Assembly (NCBI GenBank): GCA_010909165.1
Contig: MU008169.1
Coordinates: 1,364,001 to 1,428,000, forward strand
DNA: 64,000 bases
Direction: 5' to 3'
Origin: Anthoceros angustus
Taxonomy: Eukaryota > Streptophyta > Anthocerotopsida > Anthocerotales > Anthocerotaceae
A program made the position numbers and the translations under genes. Shown in pieces: positions 1 to 12,068 of this stretch; position 1 is the stretch's first letter; the number at the start of each line of letters is the position of its first letter. The notes below the pieces were generated by a model that ran no database searches, was not told the origin of the DNA, and worked only from the letters and a program-made list of their open reading frames with translations.

Positions 1-570
1 CAGTAGTCACAACCAAAGTAGTCACACCCAAAGTAGTCACACCCAAAGTAGTCACACCCAAAGTAGTCACACCCAAAGTAGTCACCGAGTTGCCATAGGG
101 GAGTAGAATGGAGTTGTTACACAAGTTCTCACGGTCCGGAGTAGTCGTCAAGTCACAATCGTGGTGGCAACCAAAGTAGTCATGTAAGAATTCGATACAA
201 GAGTAGTCATAGGCGTGAGTCACAATGTGAGGGGCAACCTGAGGAGCCACAACGAAGCGGGCAATGGGTTAGTGGCACCGTAGTAGCCACAACCGAGTAG
301 TCATACAATAGCAAAGAACCGAGTAGCGCAAAAGTAGTCATAATGGAAGGAGTTCCAGTCGGCGGAGTTATAACCGGTGGGGTAGCAGTCGAAATAAAGG
401 TAGCAGGAGTAGTCACAAGCGGAGGAGTCATAGCCGGCGGAGTAACAACCAAAGTAGTCAACACCGGAGTGGTCACAGCCGGAGAAGTCACGTCGAGAGT
501 AGTGGCAGCCGGAGTAGTGGCAACCCAAGTAATGGCAGCTCGAGTAGTGGCACCCCGAGAAGTGGCAGCT
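1..570. repeat. Minisatellite with GTAGTCAC / GCCGGAGTAGT core
   Basis: Irregular tandem repeat of 12-15 bp built from AGTAGTCACAACCAA, GTAGTCACAGCCGG and AGTAGTGGCAGC variants. On the minus strand it reads as repeated Gly-Tyr-Asp-Ser and Cys-Asp-Tyr-Ser peptides. The same text recurs at 1923-2040 and 20290-20560, and its complement occurs at 3400-3700. It is the decayed repeat part of the Ser/Tyr/Asp-repeat family described below. The plus-strand Val/Ala-rich frame over 343-585 is a by-product of the repeat. Confidence 0.8.
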
Positions 571-1922
571 AGAGTAGTCCCATAGTAAAAATGATGTCCT
601 TTGCTGATCTAGCTATGTTCTAAAACCACTTCCGTGACTTGCTTTGATACAAACATCACACAAACGTAGAGGAATGTAACATAATTCATAATTCATATTG
701 TCGTATGGGAATGTCATTGTTAAGCATTCTATATAGGAACGTCACTATTAAGCATCCTATATAGGAACATCGCTGTTAAGCATCCTATATAGGAACGTTG
801 TTGTTAAGCATCCTATATAGAAATATCGTTGTTAAGCATCATGTGCTCACTTTTTCTACCTCCTTGGATCCCTTTAGTTTTCGGGCATCATCTCCATCCT
901 CCATGGTAAGTACGCCATATTCAACAATTTAAAAGCAATTAGATTGATTGTTTATTAAGATTTTTATATTTAAAATATAAATAAAATAAACAAATAAGCA
1001 TGGAACTCAAACATCTCAAAGAACATATTTAGAAAGGGATATTTTAGAGTCTCCGATCCAATTTTATAATAGAGTAAAATGTACTACTCTGTTATATGTC
1101 TATCACAGCCAAAGGAATTGGAGGGGCCTCCCCCTTTCGTCCGTGGTGGCTTTCTTTCTGTGGTTTCCATAGCTCGCAGAAGCTCGTTAACGCTTATTTA
1201 TAGGACGCTCGTCTGCAGACTAGCGGCTTCTTCGACACCGGTGGTAGATAGGCCCTTCATCATCATTGATCACGATATCATTGGTGCAGTAGGTAGTTAC
1301 GGGAAAGGCATTCGAGGGGACTAGGACTTCCCCTTTTACTATTAGCCCTTTTTGGGTTGTTCCTTCTCTAACTTCACGGGTAGATGGGATTCCCCACCTC
1401 GCCTATTCATAACGTCTACTCTTCTCAATTATATGTCTATTATAATGTATTGTATTACATATCTCTCTATACTTCCCAACTTAGTAATCTTTAACTAAAA
1501 GAATTTAGTTAAAGATTACTAAAGATTCTTAATTGAGAGTAGTAATATATTAGATTAGTAGATTTTATAATCGATTCATATAATAGAATACTAGATTCTT
1601 AGTTGAGAGTTTGTTTGTCCTATAAATAGGGGAGTGGGGTTGTTCAGAACATTGTCGCATCTACATTAGTGGAACACACTTTGCCAAAGTAAAGAAGTTT
1701 TGTCGACCAGGATTTTCTTAAGTGTGCAGGCAAAGAGGTGTTTGAGCGCTACCAAGCTGCCTGTCGTCAAGGTAAGATCAGACAGAAAGCTTCCTTGCTG
1801 TACGCAGAACAACATTATTTCATACTTCATTTCCAGACTCCTTCGCCAGTGACTCAAGGCTCTTGCAGTGTGTGGACTTCTACTCCGCCTTGTACTACTG
1901 GTTGTACTCGACCTTCCATTCC
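571..1922 (+). repeat. Tandem unit, copy 1: promoter-like region plus split exon
   Basis: First of two direct copies of a roughly 1.47-kb unit; copy 2 begins at 2041. In order it holds a 28-bp tandem repeat (718-840, about 4 units around TGTTAAGCATCCTATATAGG), an AT-rich stretch, a hairpin with about 17-bp arms (1483-1520), a TATA box (TATAAATA, 1621-1628), and an apparent exon-intron-exon. The intron is 1772-1836 with a GTAAGA donor and TTTCCAG acceptor. Joined across it, the frame reads ...GKEVFERYQAACRQ then DSFASDSRLLQ and VDFYSALYYWLY, after which the minisatellite interrupts. No ATG is visible at the front of that frame. Product unknown; probably a truncated family member. Confidence 0.6.
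718..840 (+). repeat. 28-bp tandem repeat upstream of TATA box, copy 1
   Basis: About 4.3 copies of a 28-bp unit containing AAGCATCCTATATAGGAAC. The equivalent block in copy 2 is about 2188-2310. A shorter version lies on the minus strand near 28900-28950, upstream of the third family copy, so the block belongs to the unit's upstream region. Confidence 0.85.
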
Positions 1923-2040
1923 CGTGAGTAACAGCCAAAGTAGTCAACACCGAGTGGTCACAGAAGTCACGCCGAGGCGGCAATGAGTAGTGGCAACCCA
2001 AGTAATGGCAAATGGTAGTGGCACCTCGAGAAGTGGCAGC

Positions 2041-3355
2041 TAGAGTAGTCCCATAGTAAAAATGATGTCCTTTGCTGATCTAGCTATGTTCTAAAACCAC
2101 TTCCGTGACTTGCTTTGATACAAACATCACACAAACGTAGAGGAATGTAACATAATTCATAATTCATATTGTCGTATGGGAATGTCATTGTTAAGCATTC
2201 TATATAGGAACGTCACTATTAAGCATCCTATATAGGAACATCGCTGTTAAGCATCCTATATAGGAACGTTGTTGTTAAGCATCCTATATAGAAATATCGT
2301 TGTTAAGCATCATGTGCTCACTTTTTCTACCTCCTTGGATCCCTTTAGTTTTCGGGCATCATCTCCATCCTCCATGGTAAGTACGCCATATTCAACAATT
2401 TAAAACAGGTAGATTGATTGTTTATTAAGATTTTTATATTTAAAATATAAATAAAATAAACAAATAAGCATGGAACTCAAACATCTCAAAGAACATATTT
2501 AGAAAGGGATATTTTAGAGTCTCCGATCCAATTTTATAATAGAGTAAAATGTACTACTCTGTTATATGTCTATCACAGCCAAAGGAATTGGAGGGGCCTC
2601 CCCCTTTCGTCCGTGGTGGCTTTCTTTCACCAACGGGTTTCCATAGCTACAGACTGTTAACGCTATTTATAGGACGTCATGTGCAGGACTAGCGGCTTCT
2701 TCGACACGGTGGTAGATAGGCCCTTCATCATCATTGATCACGATATCATTGGTGCGAGGTAGTTACGGAAAGGCATTCGAGGACTAGGACTTCCCTTTTA
2801 CTATTAGCCCTTTTGGGTTGTTCCTTCTCTAACTTCACGTAGATGGGATTCCCCACCGCCTATTCATAACGTCTACTCTTCTCAATTATATGTCTATTAT
2901 AATGTATTGTATTACATATCTCTCTATACTTCCCAACTTAGTAATCTTTAACTAAAAGAATTTAGTTAAAGATTACTAAAGATTCTTAATTGAGAGTAGT
3001 AATATATTAGATTAGTAGATTTTATAATCGATTCATATAATAGAATACTAGATTCTTAGTTGAGAGTTTGTTTGTCCTATAAATAGGGGAGGTTGTTCGA
3101 ACATTGTCGCATCTACATTAGTGGAACACACTTTGCCAAAGTAAAGAAGTTTTGTCGACCAGGATTTTCTTAAGTGTGCAGGCAAAGAGGTGTTTGAGCG
3201 CTACCAAGCCGTGTCGTCAAGGTAAGATCGTTAAAAGCCTGTCAGACGCAGAACAACATTATTTCATACTTCATTTCCAGACTCGCCGACTCAAGGCTCT
3301 TGCGGGTGTGGACTTCTACTCCAGACCACCGGTTGTACTCGACCTTCCATTCCGG
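2041..3355 (+). repeat. Tandem unit, copy 2
   Basis: Second direct copy of the 571-1922 unit. It keeps the 28-bp repeat, hairpin (2940-2977), TATA box (3078-3085) and intron (3222-3280, same GTAAGA donor and TTTCCAG acceptor). It differs from copy 1 mostly by short deletions of 1-6 bases, several in GC-rich text. Unlike copy 1 it runs on into a plus-strand repeat tail. Confidence 0.8.
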
Positions 3356-3705
3356 CTGGGTACGACCTATGGCAGTGAATCTAGCTATGTCTCCAGCTAA
3401 GACTCTCGATCTGACTCCGGCTACGACTCTTCCGGTTGTGACTTCTCCACTGCGCTCGTCTTGACCTCTCCAGTGCGACTTACTCTCCTCACTTTGTTAC
3501 TACTTGATTTGCGACTCCTAAGGATGCGATCGCCCGATGACTCTAGCCGTACCTTCGGCCAATGACTCTGGTAGTGACTCCGACAGTGAGTTCGACAATG
3601 ACTCGGCGGACTCGTGATGACTCGGCGATGACTCAGTGACTCGACTTTGACTCCGACTTTGACTTCGAATTTGACTCTGACTTTGACTTCGACTATAACT
3701 GATAG
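3152..3705 (+). pseudogene. Ser/Tyr/Asp-repeat protein, family copy 2 (decayed)
   Basis: Not a family I recognise. After the 3222-3280 intron the frame carries the conserved core (VDFYS, then SESSYVSS and DSRSDSGYDSSGCDFS). It ends in an acidic-aromatic tail of alternating Asp and Phe (DFDSDFDF repeats) with a stop near 3700. Frameshifts interrupt it around 3400-3640. The core peptide FYSALYY and the SDSSYVSS block are shared with the minus-strand copy at 20553-20852. The DFDSDFDFD tail is shared with the inverted copy near 28220-28270. Conserved peptide text over copies whose DNA has diverged suggests an ancestral coding gene. The encoded protein would be disordered and low-complexity. Confidence 0.45.
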
Positions 3706-3719
3706 ATGAGTATCCATGT

Positions 3720-5700
3720 AGTAATAGCCCCCATTATTGTTTGGGGAGTGGATGAGGCCCTTTAAAAGATTCTTCCGGATTTTGGGTGGATGAGTTTCTT
3801 TAAGAGATTACTTCGCATTTGCACCGGATATAGTAGTCAAGTTTTTCTAGCACTGAGAAGAGCGAAATTCTCCACAAAAGGCAACCTGAACATGAATTGG
3901 TTTCATCGAAGAGTTGTGCATTTCAACCTTTAATCACATCCAACAGCATAGTTGATTCTCACTTGATTGTGCGATCCCTCAATAGGATAATGGGTACCCT
4001 TTATGAACTCATCCGCTCTCTGGTGGACTTAGCATTGACTTTAAAAGTTCTTCAAAGTGCCTCCTTTTTTTAGTGCCACCGCTCTACATCTAGATTTTTC
4101 AAGGATGGAAAATTCTTTCTTTTTCTAGTACTTACCTATATATATTATCAATAGTGAATTTACACAAAAAAAAGAGTTGTGCATAATTTTGAAGAACATG
4201 GGTCAAAAATGTCCTTCAAGCTTAAAACTTAGTTTAGATAAATAAAAGTAGTTCTATACAAAATGATTTTATGTATTTATATTAATATTCTTAGCTATAT
4301 ATTACAATTCCATTTTGTGTTCACGCTTAAAGTTTTATCTTCGTGTATGTTCATCCATGAAGAAGTTGACCCATATTGTTCAAAAGGGTGGACTTTAAGA
4401 GGTACAATTACCCATCCCTTGAACAATTCCTTACACCAGCATTGAACTTATTATATTTATAGATGTAGACAACTATGATCTAAGTCTTGACCACCCACAA
4501 TTTGACCCAAGCAAGTTTTTGGCACTACTCACAATTTGAGTTGCGCATCAAGGATGCGCGAGTAATGCAGAGGTGCTAGATCTTTCAAACTCTCACCACA
4601 ACAAGAGGGATAGGATCTTTCAAACTCTCATCACAACAAGAGGGATAGGCTAGGTTTGTAGTTGCATAAGGACTAGCAATTCAAGTCGGATTAATTGTCG
4701 ATCGTTACAAGATGATTGAGTGTTTATTATTGCCGCTCTCATTTAGGGAGGCTTCTACCACATTAAACCCTTAAACCAACCCATATCGATATTAATGATC
4801 AATTGTAAATAAGATGTTCAATTATAAATATATTCATGTGCTCCAAGATATTTCTTAAGGTTTCTTGTAAGTTTGCTGATTAAGAACCGGGCGATTCCAC
4901 AATGTCTGTCGAGAATTCGGTACCTGAATGGCCAAAATTGCTGTCCTCAGTCAAGGTGTCTCACTACTTACTAAGAAAAGAAAGACACATCAACAAGCCT
5001 TATGGGTATGTGCGCACCACATTGCATGGCAACTAGCTACTTGTCAACAAGGTGTCTAAGTGGTTGTGCAAACGACCATGAAGTCAAAGTTAGGTTTGAT
5101 TAGGAGATTGGGGAAAAACCGGCCTATGTTGTGCCTAAGGTGTTGGTAATTTCTATGGGTTCCTTTGATCTTGTATTTACATATTACAAAACCAAGACGC
5201 TGACTTTTAGGTGGCATGAATAAATACATGGTTCTTGCTAACATATAGGAGTGACCTTCGATTTTGGATATTGACAATCATTTGTTGTAAAACATATGCA
5301 AGAGTCCTAGCCAAAAATCCACCGCATAGCTGGTAGAGTGCAGGTATCAAATGTTGTGATCCCTTTCCCACTCCAACAGGGATATGAGACAAGATTGTTT
5401 CACATAATCGTGTAAAGCCTAAATACATCCATATACGGATGATGCAACAACTATCTAGTTGAAAACTGTGTGGTTGCTACGCCGTGATGTTTTTGCAATA
5501 GTTTGTTGGGGGGGGTTAGGTGGACGTGAATGACTGTGTGTATGGGATTTACCTTCCACGCACTGCTGTCAACCAAGATCTCATCCAAGATCTCATGGGA
5601 CGAAACCCAACATGCTAAGCGACAATGGGATAAGTGTGGCCACTTGAGGGTGAATCTCGGAAGCCCCAGGATTTTCCTCCCACAAGGAGTCCCAACCAAA
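3720..5700. other. AT-rich spacer, no gene recognised
   Basis: No supported coding region. 3720-4095 is the 3' flank of the repeat family; it matches the inverted copy down to TAGTGCCACCGCTCTACAT. A 37-bp direct repeat (ATCTTTCAAACTCTCA type) lies at about 4580-4650. Text resembling the minisatellite (GGAGTCCCAACC, GGACTCACAAC) occupies about 5683-5711, directly at the copia insertion site. Confidence 0.6.
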
Positions 5701-5711
5701 GGACTCACAAC

Positions 5712-5894
5712 TGTTATTTATGCAATTGTTCAGGACTCACTTGGGCAAGGAATACAAGAAGCAATGCAACAAAAGAACTTGAATAATAAAATGTGTACAA
5801 AATTTTATCTTATATACTGTTGAGTTCATTAAACCTTAAAGGTGTATATATAACCGAGTTAGGTTAACCCATGGTTATCTAAATAACCTCAACA
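5712..5894 (-). repeat. Copia 3' LTR
   Basis: 183 bp with TGTT...AACA ends, 4 substitutions and no indels against the 5' LTR at 20106-20288. It is followed on the plus strand by CCCCCTCTT, the complement of the polypurine tract, which identifies it as the 3' LTR and not a solo LTR. Confidence 0.93.
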
Positions 5895-5973
5895 CCCCCT
5901 CTTAACCTGACGAGGTTAAAGGCAGTTTAATAAACCCGATTAAACCATAAACCCTTGGCACCCCCTCGTAATT

Positions 5974-6478
5974 GAACGGGCATGCAAGGCGTAAATGCAA
6001 CGCGAGCGAGCAAACATGCAGCACCTATGTGTCGATCGACGAACCGAGGGCGGACGAAAACCACGAGCTTCGGAGATGGAGCTTCTCGTCCCTCTCGGAC
6101 CATGCTATGTATAGCATTCTAGAGTCTGTTGCAAGCAACAATGGCACGCAAGCGAGCGGAGGCATAGGTTGCCGTAAACACTGTGGAGACATCACGGCAG
6201 AGGCAATTCCCTTGAGCGGGCATGCAAGGCGTAAATGCAACGCGAGCGAGCAAACATGCACCGTGGATCGTCGATCCGCCGAGGGCGATGTACACGAAAA
6301 CCCCGAGAGCACGGAGAGATGGAGCTATGCGTCCCTCTCGTCTGGACCATGCTATGTATAGCATTTACAGCAGGAGTCCTGTTGCAAGCAACAATGGCAC
6401 GCAAGCAGAACGGAGGCATAGGTTGCCAGAAACACCCACGGGTGGAGACATCACAGCAGCAGAGCAATTCCCTTGAGC
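5974..6478. repeat. Tandem repeat of about 250 bp, two units
   Basis: Two direct units, about 5974-6211 and 6214-6478. Each starts at CGGGCATGCAAGGCGTAAATG and contains CGAGCGAGCAAACATGCA, the ACCATGCTATGTATAGCATT palindrome and AACAATGGCACGCAAGC. They lie in the copia 3' region, between the 3' LTR and the X1 insertion. Confidence 0.85.
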
Positions 6479-6722
6479 CTGGCGAGGCACAAGCAGCGAA
6501 GAAGCCTGCAGAATGGCCTACACAGGCGGACAGAAACTTGATGTGCCATCTTATCCAGACAGTGAAGAAATGTGAGGAAGTCGAGGAAGCGCTCAAAGCC
6601 ACGAAGTGTCGGGTCTTGGAGCTTCAGGACTTGATGGCCAAGGTCCCGCCAAGAGATCCACGCATGTTTCCACTAACGGAGGTTGAAGTGCGGCACCTTG
6701 TAAAGGAGCTGACTATGCTTGG
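6394..6722 (+). pseudogene. Antisense ORF of the copia element, 5' part, split by X1
   Basis: Reading frame opposite to gag-pol in the copia 3' region. It starts at ATG 6394 (MARKQNGGIG) and contains a likely amphipathic helix or coiled coil (QTVKKCEEVEEALKATKC). It is cut at 6722 by the left end of X1. In the empty site (one TTGG copy) the frame continues without shift through 14203-14287 to a TGA, for 137 codons in total. No domain recognised. It could be an accessory antisense ORF of the retroelement or a chance frame; the in-frame continuation across the insertion favours the former. Confidence 0.4.
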
Positions 6723-8267
6723 AACACGATAATTTTGCAAGGAGGGGAATATACAAACCCTCTTCTTCTGGGGTCGGACCCTCTTGACCAACACCTACCC
6801 CAAAAATAGCCTTTTACGCCAAAGTTAAAACATCACCCCATTCCCGGGTACATACACTTACACATCAAATGTTTACCGCTTGCCTCCACTAATGACCCAT
6901 CGTAGCCGGCCCGCCTAACAGTCTATCACAACACTCAAGCCTTGTACTATTTTGTGGGGAACTCGGTGGACTATCTATACCACAAAAAATGGATCTTTCA
7001 CCGTCAATCCAATGTTTTGAGTCTATCTACTTTAGAATGGAGGAATATGACGAGGCCATTAGACTCATCCGGCTCGAGCGGATACCGAATCCAACACCAT
7101 TGCTAAATTACGATTCGCTCCACCAACACCATAATTATGGAAGATCCCTTCGTGAAATTGACACTTCCTTAAAAGAGGATTTAAACCCTAGGTCTTCAAA
7201 ATGACATTAGCCTCTTTATTCCATCCACAATCGAAAAGTCGCATTCTTTCCATTGACATGATAGAGAGCCTATCTAGGGCGAGCCCTCCGTGATGTGTTC
7301 ATGGACACCATTCAATAAATTCATATCAAAACTAAACATGGTTATACTTTGGAAAGAAACAAAACCGAAGTTGTGTGTGAACGCCGACATGGCGGCGCCC
7401 ACAACGATCGACAAAACGTAAACTTTAAAACGAGCACATGCAAGCGGTTACGCCGGAATGGTCCTCATGGGGACCAATCAGAACTCATACGGCCTTGAGC
7501 CAACACTGAATGTATGACCACTTCTAAGTTCCACATGCGCTCCACTTCTGGGTCATCAAAACCATTGTTCTTGCCCATGGACTTGGCGTTTTCGTTCTCC
7601 CCAACTCCTGCCTCATCAAGCACTTGCGTAAGCGCGGTACCGTGGTCGAGCCTATGCCGCTTTTGGTTTACGAGGACGCTCACGTCGGGTTTTGGCTTTC
7701 ACGGGTTTGAATCATTGCCTTTATCAAACAAGTAACACATTCCCTCAACCATTTGAATGTATGTTTCAAATTGAATGAGCAAAATATGACATCTTTCACA
7801 TGTCAAATCACAATGTACAGCCTTGGTCGATCGCAAAGATGGTGTCCAGGATCAAGCACATGCCTGAGCTATGACCTCTGCAATACAATGGTCGCCTTCA
7901 ATGAGCTCCATAAACGGAAGAAACTTGAGTGAGCCGTAGCTCTCTTCACCATTTTGATTCTTTTATAATTTGAGACCATTAATATAATATTACAAGTAAT
8001 TTTAAACTCGCAATCAACGATTGAAAGATATTTGCTATGATTTTGGGTTTAAAACTACAAATTCTTAACTATGCTGGCCAAAATAAGGACTTGTGAATGC
8101 GTCCTTAAGGACAGAATCCTTTAATTTAAAGGATGCCCTTAAAAATCAACAAAGTTGGTGTGAATGAGGAGTAGAGGTTTTGACCTCACGGCCTCCTACG
8201 TACTAAACTCTCTATCCAACCACTTGAGTAACTACCCCAAGCCACAAATCATTTGAAGCGCTAATTA

Positions 8268-11200
8268 CACTACTACGAACCAGGTGGGTATGTCACGTTT
8301 TTTTGTAACATATATATGTCCTATTGTTACATTATAATGTCCATTGTAACGGTTCGTCCCGAGCCAATAAATCGTTACAATTAAATTGTTAGAAGGCGAT
8401 TCGTTGTAACGCTTCGGTTCAGGTTGGGCCTCGGGTTGGTGAGCATGGATTAAGTGGGGATTCGTTTGCCCGCTTCGACATGAAGGGGCGGCGCACATTT
8501 ATGTGCCGACGCCACCCCGATGATCTTGAGCGTCATGGATGCCCTTTATGGATGCCCCTTTATGCTCGCCACTTATTTTTCACCCACCGTACACACCACA
8601 GATTTATCGTGAAAACATATTGACGTATTTGAATGTATGGGGATTGTATGTACGACGATGGTGTGTATTGTTCTCGTGTTGGCATACAACATGTAGAATA
8701 AACGCATTAATTCCAGAGCATTTGTAAATCGTTGTATCATGTTTTATGGCCAGCAATGGAGGCCCATGCACCATAAGGCCGCAACCTCCATTTGAAGACG
8801 AAGCATTCCAAACTGTAAGCGCATTCTGGCTGCACTAGCCGTTTGCAGAAGGCGTTGCAAGTGGCGGATCGGTATCCTAGGTGTTTATTTCACAAGTGGA
8901 TGGGGCACCGCATGAAGCAAACATGCCATGACGGCCAGGCAACAAGTGCACACGATTGGCGGCGCTAGGATGTCCGTGTGGAGTTTTGTAGCACTTCCAC
9001 AAAGGGTGTGTGTAGAAGCGAAGTTGTTCAATTGAAGTAAAGATGGAAAGCATTGCCTTCCCAAAGTTCACGGACTAAAGCGTGTTTGTCACTCGAGGTT
9101 GACTCCCATTCTATTTGCACACTTCCTTGCATATGCACTCTGCTTACCTTACACATTTCTATAGCGCCCGGGACCGCATGGATGGCACACAAACAGAGCC
9201 TTACTACTTGCACTGTCTCACCAATTCAGACACCCAACACATGGAGCAGTATCATTGGCAATGGCGAACCCGCCCATAGAGTACCGCGAAGGCACAAGGC
9301 GTGCACGCGGCCGCGATTGTGATGGCGGTGCACATTCGGGTTGAGTCCGACTCGGCGACCAACTCCACCGCCAGAAAAACCAGATGGCACAGATGTGCTG
9401 CCGTCTCCAATTTGGAGTGCAGCCCTCGGGCGGTGGAAGGCGATGAGAAGGTGTGCGTGTGGGCGTACCGATTCGGCGATGTGCACACCCCATATGTGTG
9501 GGGAGGGGGAGAGGGTAGGTGGGTGCTCCAAGTCATGGAGGCAGCAGGGTTGCCGGAAATGCATCATCGGTTTGTCACAGCAAGAGCAAGTTTGGAGGAT
9601 GATGGGCCGTTGCCTGTGCGGCTGGCGCATCGGCGACGGGAAAGTTTGGGGAGCTTGCGCAGAAAGGTTGGGTCTTGGGTTCCTGGGTCGAGCAAAGGAG
9701 CTCGCAATATTCGTGCACCAAGCAGTTGAGGCACTCCGAGAGAATTGGCGTGAACACATCGTCGTCCTCGGTTGAGGCGCAAGGGAGAAATTGTATTGTG
9801 ACGCCATGTTGGGAGAGCACTTGTTCACACTTCTGGTGGTGCAGAAGGTGGCCCAATTTGGAGAAATTACCTCGGCACCCAACAAGGCTGATTGGATTGG
9901 TGGGAACTTGCGGACGTCATTGCAGGAGGAGGCACAGTTTCACAAGTGGATGTGGGGGAAACACATATATGTGCGCGAGAGGGGGCCCTATTGGGATCAA
10001 CGTCGTTACCTTATGTGGACTGGCCCAGATTATGCGTTAAGGTCCATGCTTACAGCCCCATCTACAGCATGTGGCATTGTCACTATTGTGAAGCAGCAAT
10101 TGGACGGGGCGAACTTCTACAGGTATCAGTCGAGGGTTTTGTTCACTCACAACAGGGTGGACCATTTCGCTGCATATGCAGATTTCAAAGTGAATGACGA
10201 AGGCCATTACCAGCTACTGGAGGCGGCAGACATGATCGTTGAGGCCTGCTTCACCTTGGCTGGAGGACGACTTCATGCCTTGTTGGCGGGGCGATCACAT
10301 GGGTACCTATTCCGAATAAGGAGCCTGGCGGTGGGATGGAGGTATATGAAGGCGAGTTCTTCATGCACAAGAGCTCAATGAAGATAGGAGTTTGGCGTGG
10401 GAGGTGAGTGTGCACCGTTGTTGTTCTTGTGCGGCATTTGGTATGGTGCAAACCATGACGGTTTTAAAGCGACGGCTCCAATGTGGTTTGCCTTTGTTTA
10501 CGTTTACCAGCCAAGGATTCCAATCTTCAATCCACCATTGGAAGCACGCGTGGAGTGCGATGTTGTATGCGGCACCCAGGTGTGCCATTAGAGGACTCAA
10601 GCCCACAGCTCGCTTTTGTCTCCATCTTCACACTCACAACAGAATCGAGTCGCTTACAACTTCTAAGAACAAAGAATGTATTCGCGTGACAATCGAATCG
10701 TTGATCTTGTTATCCTCACCATATCGCAACGGACATCCGGCATAGTCGTGACCTTAAGTATATGTGGCCGTCCGTACATTGTCCATCTCGTATGGGTTGG
10801 ATCGTATACATGCCACTTCCGAAAATACGGTTTTAGAAGGAACAACATCACCATGTCACGGTTTTCCACAAGGCACGTCCGGGCCGGGATACCCAAGACA
10901 AGACAAAAGCAGGCCAAGCGTCTCGCGTGTGGAGAATCCGCCCACCCGGGTGCGAGCATGAGTGGAACCCACCAAGTGGATGTGGCGTGAGGTTTCCGGC
11001 ATATTTTAAGGGAAGGTGCATGAAAAAGCGAGCATGACAAGAGGCCAAGCGGACCCGCAGCGTGGGAGGGCGTGGATGAACATAATTACAAGGGAGTTCA
11101 CGGGCCCGATCGACAATGGAACTAGAACTGGGGACCTCATCTCCGGTGTACCAAGTAGTGAAACTATTTTTTACTATAGATAAGTGAGAAAGAGGGGACG

Positions 11201-11379
11201 GTGCGGTTGGAGGGAAGCATGCTGCACCCATTCAAGTAGAGAGAAGGGTAACAGACAATGTAACAAACTTAGGCTTGTGTGACGGAGTCTCCCCCATACC
11301 ATCCGTTGTAACGTTTGTGATCACCATAACAAGAACTACAACAAAAAAACGTTACATAGGCAGCAGGTTTCTAGTAGTG
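8268..11379 (+). mobile_element. CACTA (En/Spm-type) DNA transposon
   Basis: Left end CACTACTACGAACCAGGTGG at 8268. The right end, read on the minus strand from 11379, is CACTACTAGAAACCTGCTGC. The match continues imperfectly for about 35 bp through a TATGT(A/C)ACG block and a T run. TTA at 8265-8267 and 11380-11382 is a perfect 3-bp target duplication. Subterminal TTGTAACG / CGTTACAA motifs recur at both ends (about 8300-8410 and 11255-11355), as expected for transposase-binding repeats. At 3.1 kb it is too short for a full autonomous element. The right end is duplicated at about 12864-13026. Confidence 0.93.
9323..10381 (+). pseudogene. Unknown ORF inside the CACTA element, one in-frame stop
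   Basis: One frame is open from 9323 to 10381 except for a single TGA at 9773-9775. Upstream it reads ...RAKELAIFVHQAVEALREN. Downstream (ATG at 9806, 191 codons) it has MLGEHLFTLLVVQKVAQFG, then FHKWMWGKHIYVRERGPY and EAADMIVEACFTLAGG. Composition looks protein-like, but I recognise no TNP2/TNPD transposase motif. It could be a poorly conserved CACTA-encoded protein or a captured host fragment. The opposite-strand frame over 9226-9885 is Pro/Ser/Arg-rich and looks like a shadow. Confidence 0.4.
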
Positions 11380-11399
11380 TTATTTATTTTATCAAAGGC

Positions 11400-11585
11400 A
11401 GCCCATGGGGAGGGTGTGCATGGGAGGGCGCCGGCCGGCGCCATGGGAGGGCGTGCATGGGAGGGCCCCGGCCGGCCGCCCATGGGAAGGGCATGCATGG
11501 GGCGCCGGCCGGCGCGCCATGGGCGTGCATGAGGAGGCGTGGCCGGCGCCATGGAGAGGGCATGCATGGGAAGGGCCGGCCGCCA
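11400..11585. repeat. GC-rich minisatellite with GGCGCCGGCC palindromes (unit A)
   Basis: Repeats of CATGGGAGGG and GCATGCATGGG interleaved with short self-complementary GGCGCCGGCCGGCGCC cores. The duplicate is at about 13049-13232, and a related block lies in X2 at 26520-26775. It has no coding value; the Pro/Arg/Ala frames across it are compositional. Confidence 0.8.
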
Positions 11586-12068
11586 AGATCCTCTTTATGG
11601 ATGCGATTTTGAAATTCTTCTCTCATGCCACGATTGCACCCATTTTCGAAAAAACCTATGAACTTACTTTCATTAATTCAGACTGTACAATGTGCAACTT
11701 CGCTCAAGAATATATGGGCATATCTGTGTACCCGCCAAAATGTGGAACATAACATTACTTTGAGGTTTGGGGCCCTAGTTTTGAGGGGAACTAATCCCAC
11801 TTACTCTATATATTTTAAAAATATTTTAAAGCAACAGCTCCTGATTTGGTTGACTTGTATGGTATTGAAATAGTGTGCATGAAGTACAAGGCCTTTGTGT
11901 TCCCCACTGAGGGCGGTCAGTTACTTTGAAGGACTTCGCGCTGCCCCACCCTGGACTGATGTAGTGGAATGCAAATGGAAACATGACCTTGTGACAAGGG
12001 CTTGCGGCATTTGGTTGCTGGTGACAACCATGTGGGCGACTGTAAAAAAATTAGAATGAAGGTGCTTG

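Noticed and set aside
343-585. Val/Ala/Gly-rich repeat peptide
   Set aside because: Reading of the minisatellite in a neutral frame; the conserved peptide pattern of the family is on the other strand.
718-840. Regular 28-bp repeats resembling a CRISPR array
   Set aside because: Units are contiguous without unique spacers, and the context is a plant genome with introns; it is an ordinary promoter-proximal minisatellite.
5712-5894. Solo copia LTR unrelated to the pol at 14.4-18.9 kb
   Set aside because: It has a polypurine tract on the correct side, equal length and 98% identity to the 5' LTR, and matching flanks, so it is the 3' LTR of the same element.
9226-9885. Minus-strand frame of 219 codons in the CACTA element
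   Set aside because: Mirror of the more protein-like plus-strand frame 9323-10381; Pro/His/Arg-rich without motifs.
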